The notes below the pieces were generated by a model. That model was not told the origin of the DNA, ran no database searches, and worked only from the letters and a program-made list of their open reading frames with translations. Below are positions 50,619 to 60,606 of a stretch of 64,000 bases of DNA, piece by piece. The stretch covers positions 558,001-622,000 of the forward strand of contig OY101130.1 in the NCBI GenBank assembly GCA_956465555.1, written 5' to 3'. A program made the translations under genes and the position numbers. Positions within the stretch are counted from its first letter, which is position 1. Each line of letters begins with the position of its first letter. This DNA is from Nitzschia sp. pyKryTriq1 (lineage: Eukaryota; Bacillariophyta; Bacillariophyceae; Bacillariales; Bacillariaceae).

Positions 50619-53600
50619 CTAAGCAGCCATATTTTTTCGGGGAACCCGACGAATACTAATCGCCTTGGGGATTACGCTTGGCTTGGCGTTAGGCGTCTTG
50701 GTACTACTGGCATCACCCAACCCAATAGTCCACTTGGAATCTTCAAAGTTCTCAGAAGCAACTTGCAAACCTTTCGATGGCACCCAATCTGGGACGATCT
50801 GAGAAGCCAAGAAGGGGCGAGATTTCCTCTTCTTCTTGATAAGTGGTGAAGTCACTTGAAAAATTTCCACGGAAGAAAGGTCGTCGCATTCGTTATTCGC
50901 CATGGGAAAGTCAATTTCTTCAGGCTCATCCAGCCGTGGTACTTTCGCGTCTCGAGGCGAGAGCAGCGAAGATGGTGATTCATCCAAGGCACGTTTCCCA
51001 CGCACCTCAAATGCACTACTAGGCGATGGAAAAAGTTCATTCGCGTCGATAGCGACACTAGAACTATTCGGGCAATCATTAGTGGACCATGGCTGAGGCG
51101 GTTCCTGGGGAGATCCCGATTCGAAACTGGGCCTTGGAGAATTATTTCCATGAGCAAGCCCATCACCCACATTGAGCCCCGACTTGGGTAGTTCTCGATG
51201 TGGAGGTTGAATGTTCGCGTCTTCACTCACGAGATCACTGTCGGGAGGAAGAGTGGAAACGTAGGAACTGGAGGAGTCATCATGGTCTCGCCCACAATCG
51301 TTTCGTGGAGAAATGGATTCGTCGTCAGGTGAGTGTTCCACCTTTGGATTTGCCTTTTCATCGCCGTCCGATCGAGGCGAAGAAGCAGATTGTATTCCTT
51401 CTTGCGATCCACCATCATTTTGCGACTTCAGTTTCATCGATGCAACACTCGCATTGCAGTTCGCCCAATCCAACTGTGGCAGTACGGATGGCCCAGGCTC
51501 ACCCATTTCTGTTGCAGCCTCCATTTCCTTTTCGGCCTGTGAATGTTCTTCAGTTTCGGTGGCTTGCCTCACTACAAGCGAGTTCTTCGTAGCAGCCACG
51601 TTACGGCTTGATGATCCCTCGTCCCGCGCTAAATTCCAAACTTGAAACGGCTTTTCCGTAAAGAAATTTTCCGCTATGCCTTCTTCTTGGGGACTAGTAG
51701 CTGCTGTCGCAACTAGCTTTTCTAACGAAATAGCTTGAGCCTGCTGGTCACAAGGCGTCGAGAGATTCGAAAATTGGGTGAGTATCTCCTCTCCTCGCTG
51801 CCATTCTTGAGGCGAGACACCATCCACTGATGTTTGAACATTCTCTCTCCTCGGTAGTTGAAGGGGGGATTCATTCTCTTGATCCGTGTTTTGGGGGAGG
51901 GAGCATTGCTGCAGTCGCACAGACGTACTTTCGTGCTGGTCCGCCGGTGGTGTGCTTTCGCTTTTGGTAGCCGGGGTCGAGTCTTTCGCTTCCATTTGAT
52001 CTTCGTGTGGAGAGACCACACGGGCAGTCTCAGTCAGTGGGGGCATACACTTGTGAAGATTACAGTCATCTGGAGCAAATTGTAGTCTGTCATGCATCGA
52101 AGCTGTGGTACTCGTGTTGTGCGGACCATCCATAGGAGTAGTGTGATCGTGACGAAGAGTACTGGCATCCTCCTGGAGGGTTGCATCTCGGAACGAATTG
52201 TGGACAATATCGTCGACTGTCGGGTTCGATGATTGTTGTGCCGCTTGTAACTGTTGAGGATCAAATGAGACTCCGCAATCGTCCCGAGTGCTGGCAACCT
52301 CCATCGAATCTCCTCCCTCGTTATACATCACCACTGGCTGGATGTGTTCACCGTTCGAAACATCATTCGAACACCGATAATTCTTCTTGGAGAGCAATGT
52401 ATCCCTTGCAACCGGGAGAAGAGAGCCAGCAGCATTTGATAGCATTGCTGTTGACCACTCAGGCGGGTCATAGTCCTGGGTAGTGCTTCCGGTAGTGTCC
52501 ACGGGCTGTTGGAGCAGCACATGAAGTGAGGCGGCGGTAAGATCCTCTTCTTCCGAACGAGTGGCACCGGTAGGAATAGGGACCGAATAAAAAGATGACG
52601 CAGCACTCTCGTATTCCGAATGAGCCTCGTGATCCGACATTCCCTCTCCTTCTTTTCCTTCTGCCTCGTCCCCAGTGTAGTCTGAATTATCGTCGTGGTC
52701 TTCGTCGTCGTGGTTGTCGTTGTCTAAGAGTACTTCCTCTTGCTCCGACGAAGAAAATTCATCGCGAAGAGGATGCTCTAAAGATACATCTTCTTCTTCT
52801 TCTTCTTCTTCTTCCTCGTCGTAGTACTCGGAACCAGAAGCATCCATATTACCACTCTCGTTGCCGTGTAGTGATGATGATGGTGATGATTCTTGGTAGG
52901 AATCATCATCATCATGACGATCTATACCATCAACACTTTCTTGTTCGTTGTAGTGTGGCAATTCGGAAAGTCGTCTCCGCACCAATCTCGGGGGTTCCAT
53001 GATCTGAGCTTGTGCGTCGTCGTCCTCCTCGTCGGCGTCCTCCAGGATGGTGGCACGACGAGGAGATGGATTCCGCGTCATGATCATTTGCGATAGAAGC
53101 AACGCCACAATGAACACCATATAGTACTTCCACGGATGTCTTGACGGCGACGTCCACCATGGAAGAAAGGAGGACATGCTGCTCGAGTTGTCATCATGTT
53201 CCGTGGATCGTCGGGAAGCGGTGGACGGTGACGACTCGCCATAGTGGTCTAGCTCCTCCTGCGAACGCCGCTCACATGTATACTGCAATTCCACACTTGC
53301 CACATTTTGTTGGAGCGCCGTCGGATCCTTGAGAGAGAATGCTCGGCGAGGGACAGTGGCTAGCCGTCTTGTCAACACTCTTGGAATGTCAAAAGAAGGA
53401 GTAGTATCGTCTTCTTGCCACAAGGCCACAACGAGTGTGCGGGAAGCGCCACCGGTCCTCATCGTGCGTCTCAGCAGATCGGCCGCAGTAGTAGCTGTCT
53501 GTTGCGTACTTGCTTCCACCTCTTGACTAGTAGCACCCAAAATTGATGCTGAATCTTCCCAGCCGTCGCCTTTATCAAATGGAATCAAAACGGTGGCGAG

Positions 53601-54002
53601 CGTCGTCGCAGACCACCACAACGTCTCGCCATTGGGGGTGGTATCATTGTTCGCCGTAGCACGGAGATTCGTGGTGGTTGTCGATGCCGGGAAGCCCGAT
53701 GGCAAGGACGATGATGATGATTCTTGCAACACCCAGTGCAATGCCAGTGGTTGCTTGTACACAAACAAGTCTTTATCGTCTGAAGAAGTCGCCTCTTGAA
53801 CGGTCAATACGAGGTTCGGCGAGGACGGTCGCGGTGTCCCGGAGCACCCGGCGACCACGGCGACTCGTACAATGCCATGCGTATTCAAGGAAAGACCGAC
53901 CACTGCTGTTGGCTTTGAAGAAGATATTGTTGTGAAAGAAGCCTCAGTGGAAGGCACAAGGACGAGCGCGAGAGCGAGAAGGGAGGAAATAGAGAGCATC
54001 AT
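50619..54002 (-). CDS. Large type I membrane protein with long acidic disordered tail
   Basis: A single-exon protein of 1127 residues from the ATG at 54002 (a second Met follows at once). The start MMLSISSLLALALVLVPSTEA is a signal peptide. The luminal part, about residues 22-288, is a beta-rich-looking region with Thr/Ser runs and repeated VVAL/VVAG strands. One membrane span lies at about 290-306 (YYMVFIVALLLSQMIM). The remaining 820 residues are acidic and disordered, with Glu, Asp, Ser and His runs; an 11-residue Glu/Asp tract is coded by a CTT microsatellite near 52795-52820. Close to the C-terminus is a basic cluster KKKRKSRPF (about residue 1055), which could serve as a nuclear import signal. 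Family not recognised. The composition of the tail resembles low-complexity acidic proteins, so homology search by tail alone would mislead. Confidence 0.75.
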   Translation of the reverse strand: MMLSISSLLALALVLVPSTEASFTTISSSKPTAVVGLSLNTHGIVRVAVVAGCSGTPRPSSPNLVLTVQEATSSDDKDLFVYKQPLALHWVLQESSSSSLPSGFPASTTTTNLRATANNDTTPNGETLWWSATTLATVLIPFDKGDGWEDSASILGATSQEVEASTQQTATTAADLLRRTMRTGGASRTLVVALWQEDDTTPSFDIPRVLTRRLATVPRRAFSLKDPTALQQNVASVELQYTCERRSQEELDHYGESSPSTASRRSTEHDDNSSSMSSFLPWWTSPSRHPWKYYMVFIVALLLSQMIMTRNPSPRRATILEDADEEDDDAQAQIMEPPRLVRRRLSELPHYNEQESVDGIDRHDDDDSYQESSPSSSLHGNESGNMDASGSEYYDEEEEEEEEEDVSLEHPLRDEFSSSEQEEVLLDNDNHDDEDHDDNSDYTGDEAEGKEGEGMSDHEAHSEYESAASSFYSVPIPTGATRSEEEDLTAASLHVLLQQPVDTTGSTTQDYDPPEWSTAMLSNAAGSLLPVARDTLLSKKNYRCSNDVSNGEHIQPVVMYNEGGDSMEVASTRDDCGVSFDPQQLQAAQQSSNPTVDDIVHNSFRDATLQEDASTLRHDHTTPMDGPHNTSTTASMHDRLQFAPDDCNLHKCMPPLTETARVVSPHEDQMEAKDSTPATKSESTPPADQHESTSVRLQQCSLPQNTDQENESPLQLPRRENVQTSVDGVSPQEWQRGEEILTQFSNLSTPCDQQAQAISLEKLVATAATSPQEEGIAENFFTEKPFQVWNLARDEGSSSRNVAATKNSLVVRQATETEEHSQAEKEMEAATEMGEPGPSVLPQLDWANCNASVASMKLKSQNDGGSQEGIQSASSPRSDGDEKANPKVEHSPDDESISPRNDCGRDHDDSSSSYVSTLPPDSDLVSEDANIQPPHRELPKSGLNVGDGLAHGNNSPRPSFESGSPQEPPQPWSTNDCPNSSSVAIDANELFPSPSSAFEVRGKRALDESPSSLLSPRDAKVPRLDEPEEIDFPMANNECDDLSSVEIFQVTSPLIKKKRKSRPFLASQIVPDWVPSKGLQVASENFEDSKWTIGLGDASSTKTPNAKPSVIPKAISIRRVPRKNMAA

Positions 54003-54307
54003 CGTCACCGACCTCACCACGGATTCAACACGAAAAGAATCTGGTTTGCTTTTCCCACTCGTCTTGGAAATTTGGAATTGAAAAAATGAATGTGATGCCA
54101 ACCTGTACTGTCCCGTACAGGAGATTTTCCGCTTCCTTTTTGGACGCCGTGATACTGCAATACGAGCACGAGTAAAAAGGGACCGCAGAGCATACCGGTA
54201 GAAACAGGCGCAGGCGCGCCAAAATTCATCCCCGTACCATTCCGCGCGTTTCTGCGGCCTGGGACCGCAGTTTATGCCCAACCTTACCGATGACGGCGAT
54301 CGGGAAA

Positions 54308-54329
54308 CGAAGGCCTCACTTGAGGCCTT
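54308..54329. repeat. Perfect 22-bp inverted repeat
   Basis: The arms GAAGGCCTCA and TGAGGCCTTC are exact reverse complements separated by two bases (CT). It would fold as a very stable hairpin in either transcript. Confidence 0.93.
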
Positions 54330-54406
54330 CCGTCTGCGCGTTTTCCCCGATTGTCATGCTAACACTATCATCAAACTTCAGGTTTACCATGTGAAGGATA
54401 ACACAG

Positions 54407-54425
54407 GTGCTGCCTTTGGCAGCAC
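54407..54425. repeat. Hairpin with GTGCTGCC arms
   Basis: GTGCTGCC and GGCAGCAC pair perfectly around a TTT loop; ATTTTTT follows on the plus strand. The start resembles the 5' stem of U6 snRNA, but the rest of that RNA is absent. Confidence 0.85.
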
Positions 54426-54672
54426 ATTTTTTAGCATGACGACCACATGATGGTGTGGACTCCATCAAGGCAGACGAAAAACACATTTTTAGCTGCCTCT
54501 GGCTTTGAGGGATAGAGTGTTCACCACCAAGGAACGTGGAGCTCACAGAAAATTTACTGGGGTAGACCACTGCACCACTGCAAGTAGTACCAACAACACT
54601 TTCAAATTGATACCTTCCTCTCCTCGACTTTGAAATTGGATACATATCTATTTACGTTATGTCCTGATAGCC

Positions 54673-54744
54673 AGCTCTGTGGCGCAGAGGAAGCGTGTTG
54701 GGCTCATAACCCAAAGGTCCGAGGATCGAAACCTCGTGGAGCTA
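54673..54744 (+). tRNA. Initiator tRNA-Met (CAT)
   Basis: A 72-base intron-less tRNA folds completely: 7-bp acceptor (AGCTCTG with TGGAGCT, two wobble pairs), 4-bp D stem GCGC/GCGT, 5-bp anticodon stem TTGGG/CCCAA, loop CTCATAA with anticodon CAT, and 5-bp T stem CGAGG/CCTCG. Initiator features are present: A1-T72 end pair, three G-C pairs at the bottom of the anticodon stem, and a T loop ATCGAAA with A at positions 54 and 60 in place of the usual TTC start. It thus delivers methionine to start codons rather than to internal AUG codons. The internal promoter boxes are TGGCGCAGAGG (A box) and GGATCGAAACC (B box). CCA is not encoded, as in eukaryotes. Confidence 0.95.
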
Positions 54745-54746
54745 TG

Positions 54747-54758
54747 TTTTTGGTTTTT
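54747..54758 (+). terminator. RNA polymerase III terminator of the tRNA
   Basis: Two runs of five T begin three and ten bases after the tRNA 3' end, the usual stop signal for polymerase III. Confidence 0.8.
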
Positions 54759-55402
54759 GTCTGTGGAGGGATATTGCGCTCTAGAAAGTACCATTATTTT
54801 TTTAATAAGCAACACCATTGGGCCATTGGTAGAACGCAGCCAGCAGTGTTCTTGTCATGTGCCACATCATAGAGCTAATGAAAGGTTGATGTTGTCTTTG
54901 TTGTCCCCTTTTAATCAAAATGATTTTGCAACGTACTAACCAGAAACAGCGAATAATATTATGTGTACCCAATTCTTCAGGGACTAAAACATGTTTCCGG
55001 GACTCATTGCGCACGCAAGCACTTCTCACACATTCATTTTTCGCGCGTGCATCGCCCTGATGACTACAAAAACGGACCGATAACATTACAAAGTATACGT
55101 ATCTTTACCGTATATAACTGGCAGGCGCTCACGCCGGCCCACTATATGTAGAGCCCGTCGTGTTAGAAATTTCGCGAGAGCGGAAAGGCGTCAACGCCCG
55201 CCCGCATGAATGCAATCAGCGGCAAGCATTGTCCACGACCACGCTAGCTGTCTGTTTTGGGAAAGTCAGTCATCTCGCATCATCAAAACGAACACACGGA
55301 ACGTTTGTTGTTGTTGTTGCTGCTGTTGCTGCTGCAATAGAATTGCAAAAATTAGCAAGGTTTATTCTTCCATCTCCTTCATCATCAATTTTAAGTTCCA
55401 CC
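54759..55402. other. Gap between tRNA and CRAL-TRIO gene
   Basis: About 640 bp, no gene supported. The part next to the CRAL-TRIO gene contains a short GTT/GCT trinucleotide-rich stretch (about 55300-55335), likely 5' leader. No GTAC cluster is seen here. Confidence 0.5.
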
Positions 55403-56548
55403 ATGTTTAGCTTTCTTACAGATTCTGCCCCCGCAGAGGCCGCCCCAGCTCTTTCCAAGGAAGAAGCGGAAAAGGCTGAAGAGTTGGCGAATGATGACGA
55501 ATTCAAGGATGCCTTGGAGGACGAGGAAGCCGATGTCGATGGAAATTTCCCAGTGAGCCCTGAAGAATTGTCCATCATTCGCGCCGAATTGGCGTCTGAT
55601 TTCCCAGATGACTACAAATACTTGAGTGATGCCTATGTCTTGTCCGTGGCCTCGAAACCGTATTCCAAAGACCCATCAGTGCGACGACCACTTGAGGTAG
55701 GTGACACAATGGTTCGTGTTGTGTCAACTTGGAGTTTGTCATGGCTAAAGGTTCCCTTTCTTGCTGCCGTTCCTTGTGTGTTCCCTCTTGTCCTCCTATC
55801 GTAGTACTCCATGGAGAAATTGACTCATGTGATGGAATGGCGTGCCGAGGAGGGTGCTCCTGAGATGATTGAATTGGTGAAAATGGCAAACGGTCCCGAC
55901 TCGGCCCCTGAAGCTCTAGAGAATCCCGAAAATCTGGCCAAGGCCAAGGCAATGGCGACCTCGCTGAACTACGGGTCAATGTACTTTCACGGAATGACCA
56001 AGGATGGACGGCCTGTCATGTGGCTGAGAACCAACAGAAAGCCTTGGTACCCCGATGTCGACGCCGAAGTAAACGCTTTGATTGCCATGGCTGACGCTGG
56101 AATCAAGTGTATGCCTGAAGGTATCACCGACTTTATCTGCATTTCCGATTCGTCATCCCCTCCTCCTCCTAATCCGACCTTTATGATTAAAATGCTCAAG
56201 GCGCTGGTCCGAGGATACCCCGATCGATTGCATTTGCTCATGTCGGCCCCTGTTTCGAGCATTGTTCAGTTCGTCATGAATTTGTTGCTCCCGCTGATGC
56301 CCGGTCGACTTGCATCCAAGGTCGTCTTGCTGGATTTGGAAGGAATTAGACCCAAGCTAAAGGACTTGTTGATGCATGGGGAGGAAGACATTCCTACATT
56401 CTTTGGTGGAACGTGTGACCACGACAAGTACTTCCCTGAGGAGTATTACTGCGAAAACCGAGGACAAGGTAACTTGAAGTTTGACTTTTTTGGAATGGTG
56501 GAGCGACTTGAAGCGGCCAAGAAGGAATTCGAAGCCAGCAAGAAATAA
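55403..56548 (+). CDS. CRAL-TRIO (Sec14-type) lipid-binding protein
   Basis: Two exons, 55403-55696 and 55805-56548, join in phase 0 across a 108-bp intron (GTAGGT...TCGTAG) for 345 residues. The start MFSFLTDSAP at 55403 is preceded by an open frame without better support. Residues 1-55 are acidic with a helical EEAEKAEELAN segment. The Sec14-like N-terminal helices follow (DDYKYLSDAYVLSVAS), then the lipid-binding fold at about 130-325: YFHGMTKDGRPVMWLR, YPDRLHLLMSAPVSSIVQFV, KVVLLD and the closing IPTFFGGTC segment. Such proteins carry phosphoinositides, tocopherol-like or other lipids between membranes; the ligand cannot be told. No targeting signal or GOLD domain is seen, so it is probably cytosolic. 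Confidence 0.87.
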
Positions 56549-56898
56549 ATTCAGGGAATGCAATGAGGATTTACGTACATGATAAGGAGCACCATATACA
56601 CTATTATTGGTATTGGAGAGCAGGGTATGTGTAACAAGAATAGAAAAAGACTACTATGATATAATAATGTTGACTGAGGGATTGATTCCATTAACATACC
56701 AGGGAGTACGAGTAGTCTATAGTCACTTTTGTGAAGCGACTCCAGCAGGAGGAAGGATCGTCTATACAGTCCACGAGTACGAAACAACCGTCCTCCAAAA
56801 CTATTCCTCTTCGACGATGATTCTTGACTCCTCGTCTACCAGTACTCCACAAGTGTTGGCATATATTCATGTTCTCTAGCAAAGCGTTCTGTACTAGT

Positions 56899-56934
<36 letters not shown>

Positions 56935-57345
56935 ACTACTCTACTCTACCCGAGTGGAGAGAAAGTATACATAGAGATTAGAAGCCGGTGGTAGCTACCA
57001 TGTACCATCAGTTATTAGTCCTGGCTTTTACTGGCAACAGGCACCACATAACGACGTCGCAGCGCAGCTCGTCCTCCTCGCTCCGGTTCGTCGGAGGGGG
57101 TCAAGGGTCAAGCCACGGGGTCAAGGGGATCTGTCGTCCGTCCGTCGATAAACGACTTCTTTGACTAAATCGACTTCAAGAGGTTTTTCGTTCGGCTTCG
57201 ATGCGCGACGGGAGATCGATGCTGGGCGTCGGCCATGATGAAAATAGATGCTGGATGAGAGGATCATCACTCGTCCGTCGTCCTCGTTTTGCTTGCGATA
57301 CTTCTTGCTTGACAACCATCACAATTCACATTTCGTATCGCGACA
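56549..57345. repeat. Intergenic region with CT microsatellite
   Basis: About 800 bp without a supported gene. An uninterrupted CT run of about 31 bp lies at 56901-56931. The 300 bp before the Rpn11 ATG are ordinary, with only weak GTAC motifs near 57000. Confidence 0.6.
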
Positions 57346-58284
57346 ATGGAACGCTTGCAACAACTTATGCGTGGCATGCCAGGAGGCGGCGGCTTGGGCG
57401 GAGGTGCTGGTTCCGATTCGCCCTCTCCAGACTGCGCCGAAAAAGTTCACGTCTCCTCGTTGGCTCTATTGAAAATGCTCAAGCACGGACGAGCCGGAGT
57501 TCCCATGGAAGTCATGGGTCTCATGTTGGGTCAGTTCGTCGATGACTACACCATCAACTGTGTGGATGTGTTTGCCATGCCCCAATCCGGAACCTCGGTG
57601 AGTGTCGAAGCCGTCGATCCCGTCTTTCAGACGAGGATGTTGGACATGCTCAAGCAGACGGGCCGTCCCGAAATGGTGGTGGGTTGGTACCACTCGCATC
57701 CTGGGTTTGGATGCTGGTTGTCGTCGACGGACATTAACACACAATCCTCCTTTGAGGCCTTGAACAGCCGGGCTGTTGCTCTGGTTGTGGATCCGATTCA
57801 GTCTGTCAAGGGCAAAGTCGTCATTGACTGCTTCCGATTGATCAATCCCCAGTTGATGATGCTCGGACAGGAGCCGCGCCAGACAACAAGTAATATTGGT
57901 CATTTACAAAAGCCATCCATTCAAGCTTTGATCCATGGTCTCAATCGACACTACTATTCCATTGTCATTGACTATAGAAAGAATGAACTCGAAGAGCAAA
58001 TGCTCATGAATTTGCACAAGCGCAACTGGACGACTGGACTGTCCTTGGAAAGATTTGAAGACCACCAAGCGTCGAATGAGAAATTCGTTGACAAGATGCT
58101 CAAATTGACAAAAGACTATAATGAGCGGGTCCAAGAGGAGGAGGGCAAGAACGCGGAACAAATTTTGGTGGATAATGTGGGAAAGATCGATCCGAAACGA
58201 CATTTGGAAACATCTGTGACGGATCTTATGAGCTCCAATATTATTCAATGCTTGGGAACCATGCTGGATACTGTCGTATTTTAG
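57346..58284 (+). CDS. RPN11: 26S proteasome regulatory subunit Rpn11 (PSMD14), metallo-deubiquitinase
   Basis: The JAMM/MPN+ deubiquitinase of the proteasome lid, which removes ubiquitin chains from substrates as they are engaged. The single exon gives 312 residues, the usual length. The zinc site is intact: Glu in [10 protein letters not shown] (near residue 56) and [14 protein letters not shown] with His116, His118 and Asp129. Other Rpn11-typical segments are [24 protein letters not shown] and [27 protein letters not shown] (given at 57888-57962). The C-terminal helical part [16 protein letters not shown] matches lid-assembly sequences. The start [11 protein letters not shown] agrees with homologues. 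This is the most conserved protein in the window and a good phylogenetic marker. Confidence 0.97.
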   Translation: MERLQQLMRGMPGGGGLGGGAGSDSPSPDCAEKVHVSSLALLKMLKHGRAGVPMEVMGLMLGQFVDDYTINCVDVFAMPQSGTSVSVEAVDPVFQTRMLDMLKQTGRPEMVVGWYHSHPGFGCWLSSTDINTQSSFEALNSRAVALVVDPIQSVKGKVVIDCFRLINPQLMMLGQEPRQTTSNIGHLQKPSIQALIHGLNRHYYSIVIDYRKNELEEQMLMNLHKRNWTTGLSLERFEDHQASNEKFVDKMLKLTKDYNERVQEEEGKNAEQILVDNVGKIDPKRHLETSVTDLMSSNIIQCLGTMLDTVVF

Positions 58285-58631
58285 AGCGCCGAATCAATCA
58301 AGACGGGGTCACTCCTATCTATGGGTAGACATATTCCTACTAGTGGCCAGTAGTCACAAAAATATATTATGATGCTCACCCGTATCATTGCATTACAGTA
58401 GGTGTGGATGCTAAGCGCAAGTATTCTGACTTGGATGCGATGCACGCATGATACTCTAGTAGGTAGATATCATCAGGAGTGCGCAGTATATTTGGGAACT
58501 CAAAAAGTGGCAGGCCCTTCGTACAGTGATATCGACGAGACTGCATGTTTCTTAATAGTAATAGTGGCAAAAAATGGAGTAAACATACTCCTAGCCTCTG
58601 GTGCGCGGATGGTGTATCAGTACTACTTGTA
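58285..58631. other. Gap between convergent Rpn11 and DnaJ genes
   Basis: About 350 bp of 3' flanking sequence. I see no feature in it. Confidence 0.5.
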
Positions 58632-59693
58632 TTAGCTCGAAGATGACGAGGACCGTCGCACGCGAAACTGGACGACCAAGTCTCCTCGTGCCGGCCCTCC
58701 CTTGATCGGCATGCCCTTAGACGGGATGATCATTTGTTTCCCGTGAGGCACTACAGTTTCGTCGTCGCCTCTGGGTATCTGCTTGGACCAGACTTCTCCG
58801 GTGGGCAACGGAACTTTCAGTTTGATTCCTCCCTTGGTTTGAGACTCAGATAACCAACAAGTATAATATAAATCGTTCCCCTGTCTTGTCAGATACGCGT
58901 GAGGTGATTCCTGAACTTCAAAGACCATGGTTGCCGGGAAATCGTTACTGGCGGCAAAGGTTATTTTGGTTCCTTCCTTCCAACCAGGTTTCAGAGCAAT
59001 CTCAAATATCTTTTCTTGTCCCTGAAAGTTGACTTTCATCTTTTTCGTTCGTCCCGTGGCGAGATCTTCCAACGTGCACACGAGCGGTTTGGTGAACGAA
59101 CGGGGTTGAGTTGACTGCTGGGAATGTTTCTGTCCCCTCCCTCCCGTACTGCCGCCTGGTGTAAAAAACGATGATGATCCACCTCCTGCCCTCATCATCA
59201 TGTCTCTTAGAATCTGCGAGATATCAATGTTTCCACTTCCATCCGGCCCTCCAAACGAGAAAGTCTCAGTTCGAAATCCTCCAGTATTGCCCCCAGAACT
59301 TGAAGAAGAAAAGAAGCTTTGAAATGGATTGCCACCACCGTTGGCACCAGCAGCAGTAGTAAATCCACTACCTCCACCCCCAAAAGGGAATCCACCACTA
59401 CCACCATTCTCTAGGCCGGCTTCTCCGTAACTATCGTAGACTTGACGCTTCCCTGGGTCCGACAAACAGTCATAGGCTTTGGATAGTTCTTTAAATTCTT
59501 CCTCGTCTCCTCCCTTGTCGGGATGGCACTTGAGGGCGAGTTTCCTGTAGGCTTTTTTAATTTCCTTCTCACTCGCCGTCTTTGGGACTCCGAGAACATC
59601 ATAATATGAGGAAGCCCGACCTTGTGAAATATCGAGGAGACGTAATAATAGCCATAGCAGCAGCAGGGGCTGACGTACGAGTAGCGTCCGCAT
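58632..59693 (-). CDS. Class B DnaJ/Hsp40 co-chaperone with signal peptide (ER lumen)
   Basis: A 353-residue single-exon J-protein. The frame opens at 59699 with GTG; the ATG at 59693 starts a signal peptide ([20 protein letters not shown]). The J domain is at about residues 29-95, with the Hsp70-activating tripeptide in KCHPDKGG (His57-Pro58-Asp59). A Gly/Phe/Ser-rich linker of about 80 residues follows, then two beta-sandwich client-binding domains ([41 protein letters not shown]). There is no cysteine zinc-finger region, so it is class B rather than class A. Homologues with signal peptides assist BiP in the ER lumen. No KDEL-type retention signal: the protein ends in six serines, so it may be retained by binding partners or be delivered elsewhere. 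Confidence 0.9.
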   Translation of the reverse strand: MRTLLVRQPLLLLWLLLRLLDISQGRASSYYDVLGVPKTASEKEIKKAYRKLALKCHPDKGGDEEEFKELSKAYDCLSDPGKRQVYDSYGEAGLENGGSGGFPFGGGGSGFTTAAGANGGGNPFQSFFSSSSSGGNTGGFRTETFSFGGPDGSGNIDISQILRDMMMRAGGGSSSFFTPGGSTGGRGQKHSQQSTQPRSFTKPLVCTLEDLATGRTKKMKVNFQGQEKIFEIALKPGWKEGTKITFAASNDFPATMVFEVQESPHAYLTRQGNDLYYTCWLSESQTKGGIKLKVPLPTGEVWSKQIPRGDDETVVPHGKQMIIPSKGMPIKGGPARGDLVVQFRVRRSSSSSS

Positions 59694-60606
59694 GAACACG
59701 CTGGAAAGAAGGGAGGGGGTGCCAGTACGAATACTTTGCGTTGCAATATACCCGAGCTTTTCCTTGAATACAATGTCGATCGTAGCTACCCGTAGCTATT
59801 CATATATCAATAGAGCTTGGCCCATGAAAGTGAAATGTGGTTTTCATTCTATCGTGGTCCACGTTCCATCACCGATCCACCATCGCGTCTTCCTTTTTCG
59901 CCTCCGAACTCTCGCTCTCGCGCGATGTCACTGCGGCGGGATGACTCCGTCATTGAATCGTTTGAATCAAATTTGGCGCCCCCGAATATTACTCCTTTTC
60001 TTCCTGATTTCCTCTTGTTCTCATTTTTTGCCCGCCCCCCGCCGTTCCCTCGCTCTTTCATCGCACCTGAGAAAATACCAAATGGATTTTCCCTGGCTGC
60101 GTATTATAATAGCAGGGGAAGCCTATTTGATATACCATACCACCAGCTTACTAAAATTGTGGAAAGAAAGGCGAGACAAAAAGGGATTCGATGAATGGAT
60201 AGCTAGAGTGCGCGACGTGCGAGCACCATGTACTAAAGTAGTCTCGATACATTGTATCTTGCGAAGAACGGCCCGACGCGACGATGCATGATGGGTGATG
60301 TGGGTGATGGGTTTTGTTTTGTGTTTCGCGTCAACGATCTGCTGTATCGGTATCGGTACTATGTACCCGGTACGAACGCACCTTACACAGTGTCATTGTG
60401 TCACAAATACTACAAATACAGTACGGTACGAGTTACGAGTTCGACTCCTCGCCTCATCCCCAATTTTGCATTGGATGCTGATGCCTCCATCAGCCAAGAG
60501 CTTCAAAGATAGCTACTAGTAGAGGAGTAAAGAAGGTCAAGGTCAACGTTCAAGTTGGCAGTACATATACAGTACCGGTAGTCCCTACCCATTCCAAAAA
60601 TAGACA
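59694..60606. repeat. Divergent promoter region with GTAC motifs
   Basis: About 910 bp between the divergent DnaJ and MFS genes. GTAC motifs occur at about 60346-60440 and 60560-60590, 20-260 bp before the MFS ATG. Open frames on the plus strand at 59692-60291 exist in two overlapping frames and have no supported domain. Confidence 0.5.

Larger units (their letters stand above)
54003..54672. other. Intergenic region with two strong hairpins upstream of tRNA
   Basis: About 670 bp. It holds a perfect 22-bp palindrome at 54308-54329 (arms GAAGGCCTCA) and a second hairpin with 8-bp arms and TTT loop at 54407-54425 (arm GTGCTGCC). A minus-strand open frame covers 54316-54645 without a recognisable domain. 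GTAC motifs near 54112, 54195 and 54235 lie about 110-235 bp upstream of the acidic membrane protein ATG. Confidence 0.55.

Noticed and set aside
52595-53002. Plus-strand frames antisense to the acidic membrane protein
   Set aside because: They mirror Glu/Asp/Ser-rich codons of the real gene and consist of Leu/Arg/Pro runs.
54407-54510. U6 snRNA-like start (GTGCTGCC...GGCAGCACAT, later TTAGCATG)
   Set aside because: The ACAGAGA box and the U4-pairing region of U6 are absent, and no terminal T run is at the right distance, so only the hairpin resembles U6.
54316-54645. 109-codon minus-strand frame next to the tRNA
   Set aside because: It starts close to the tRNA, runs through both hairpins and shows no domain or codon pattern of a gene.
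59692-60291. 199-codon plus-strand frame divergent to DnaJ
   Set aside because: It covers the DnaJ promoter, competes with another open frame at 59817-60194, and the short hydrophobic segment near 60079 matches no family convincingly.
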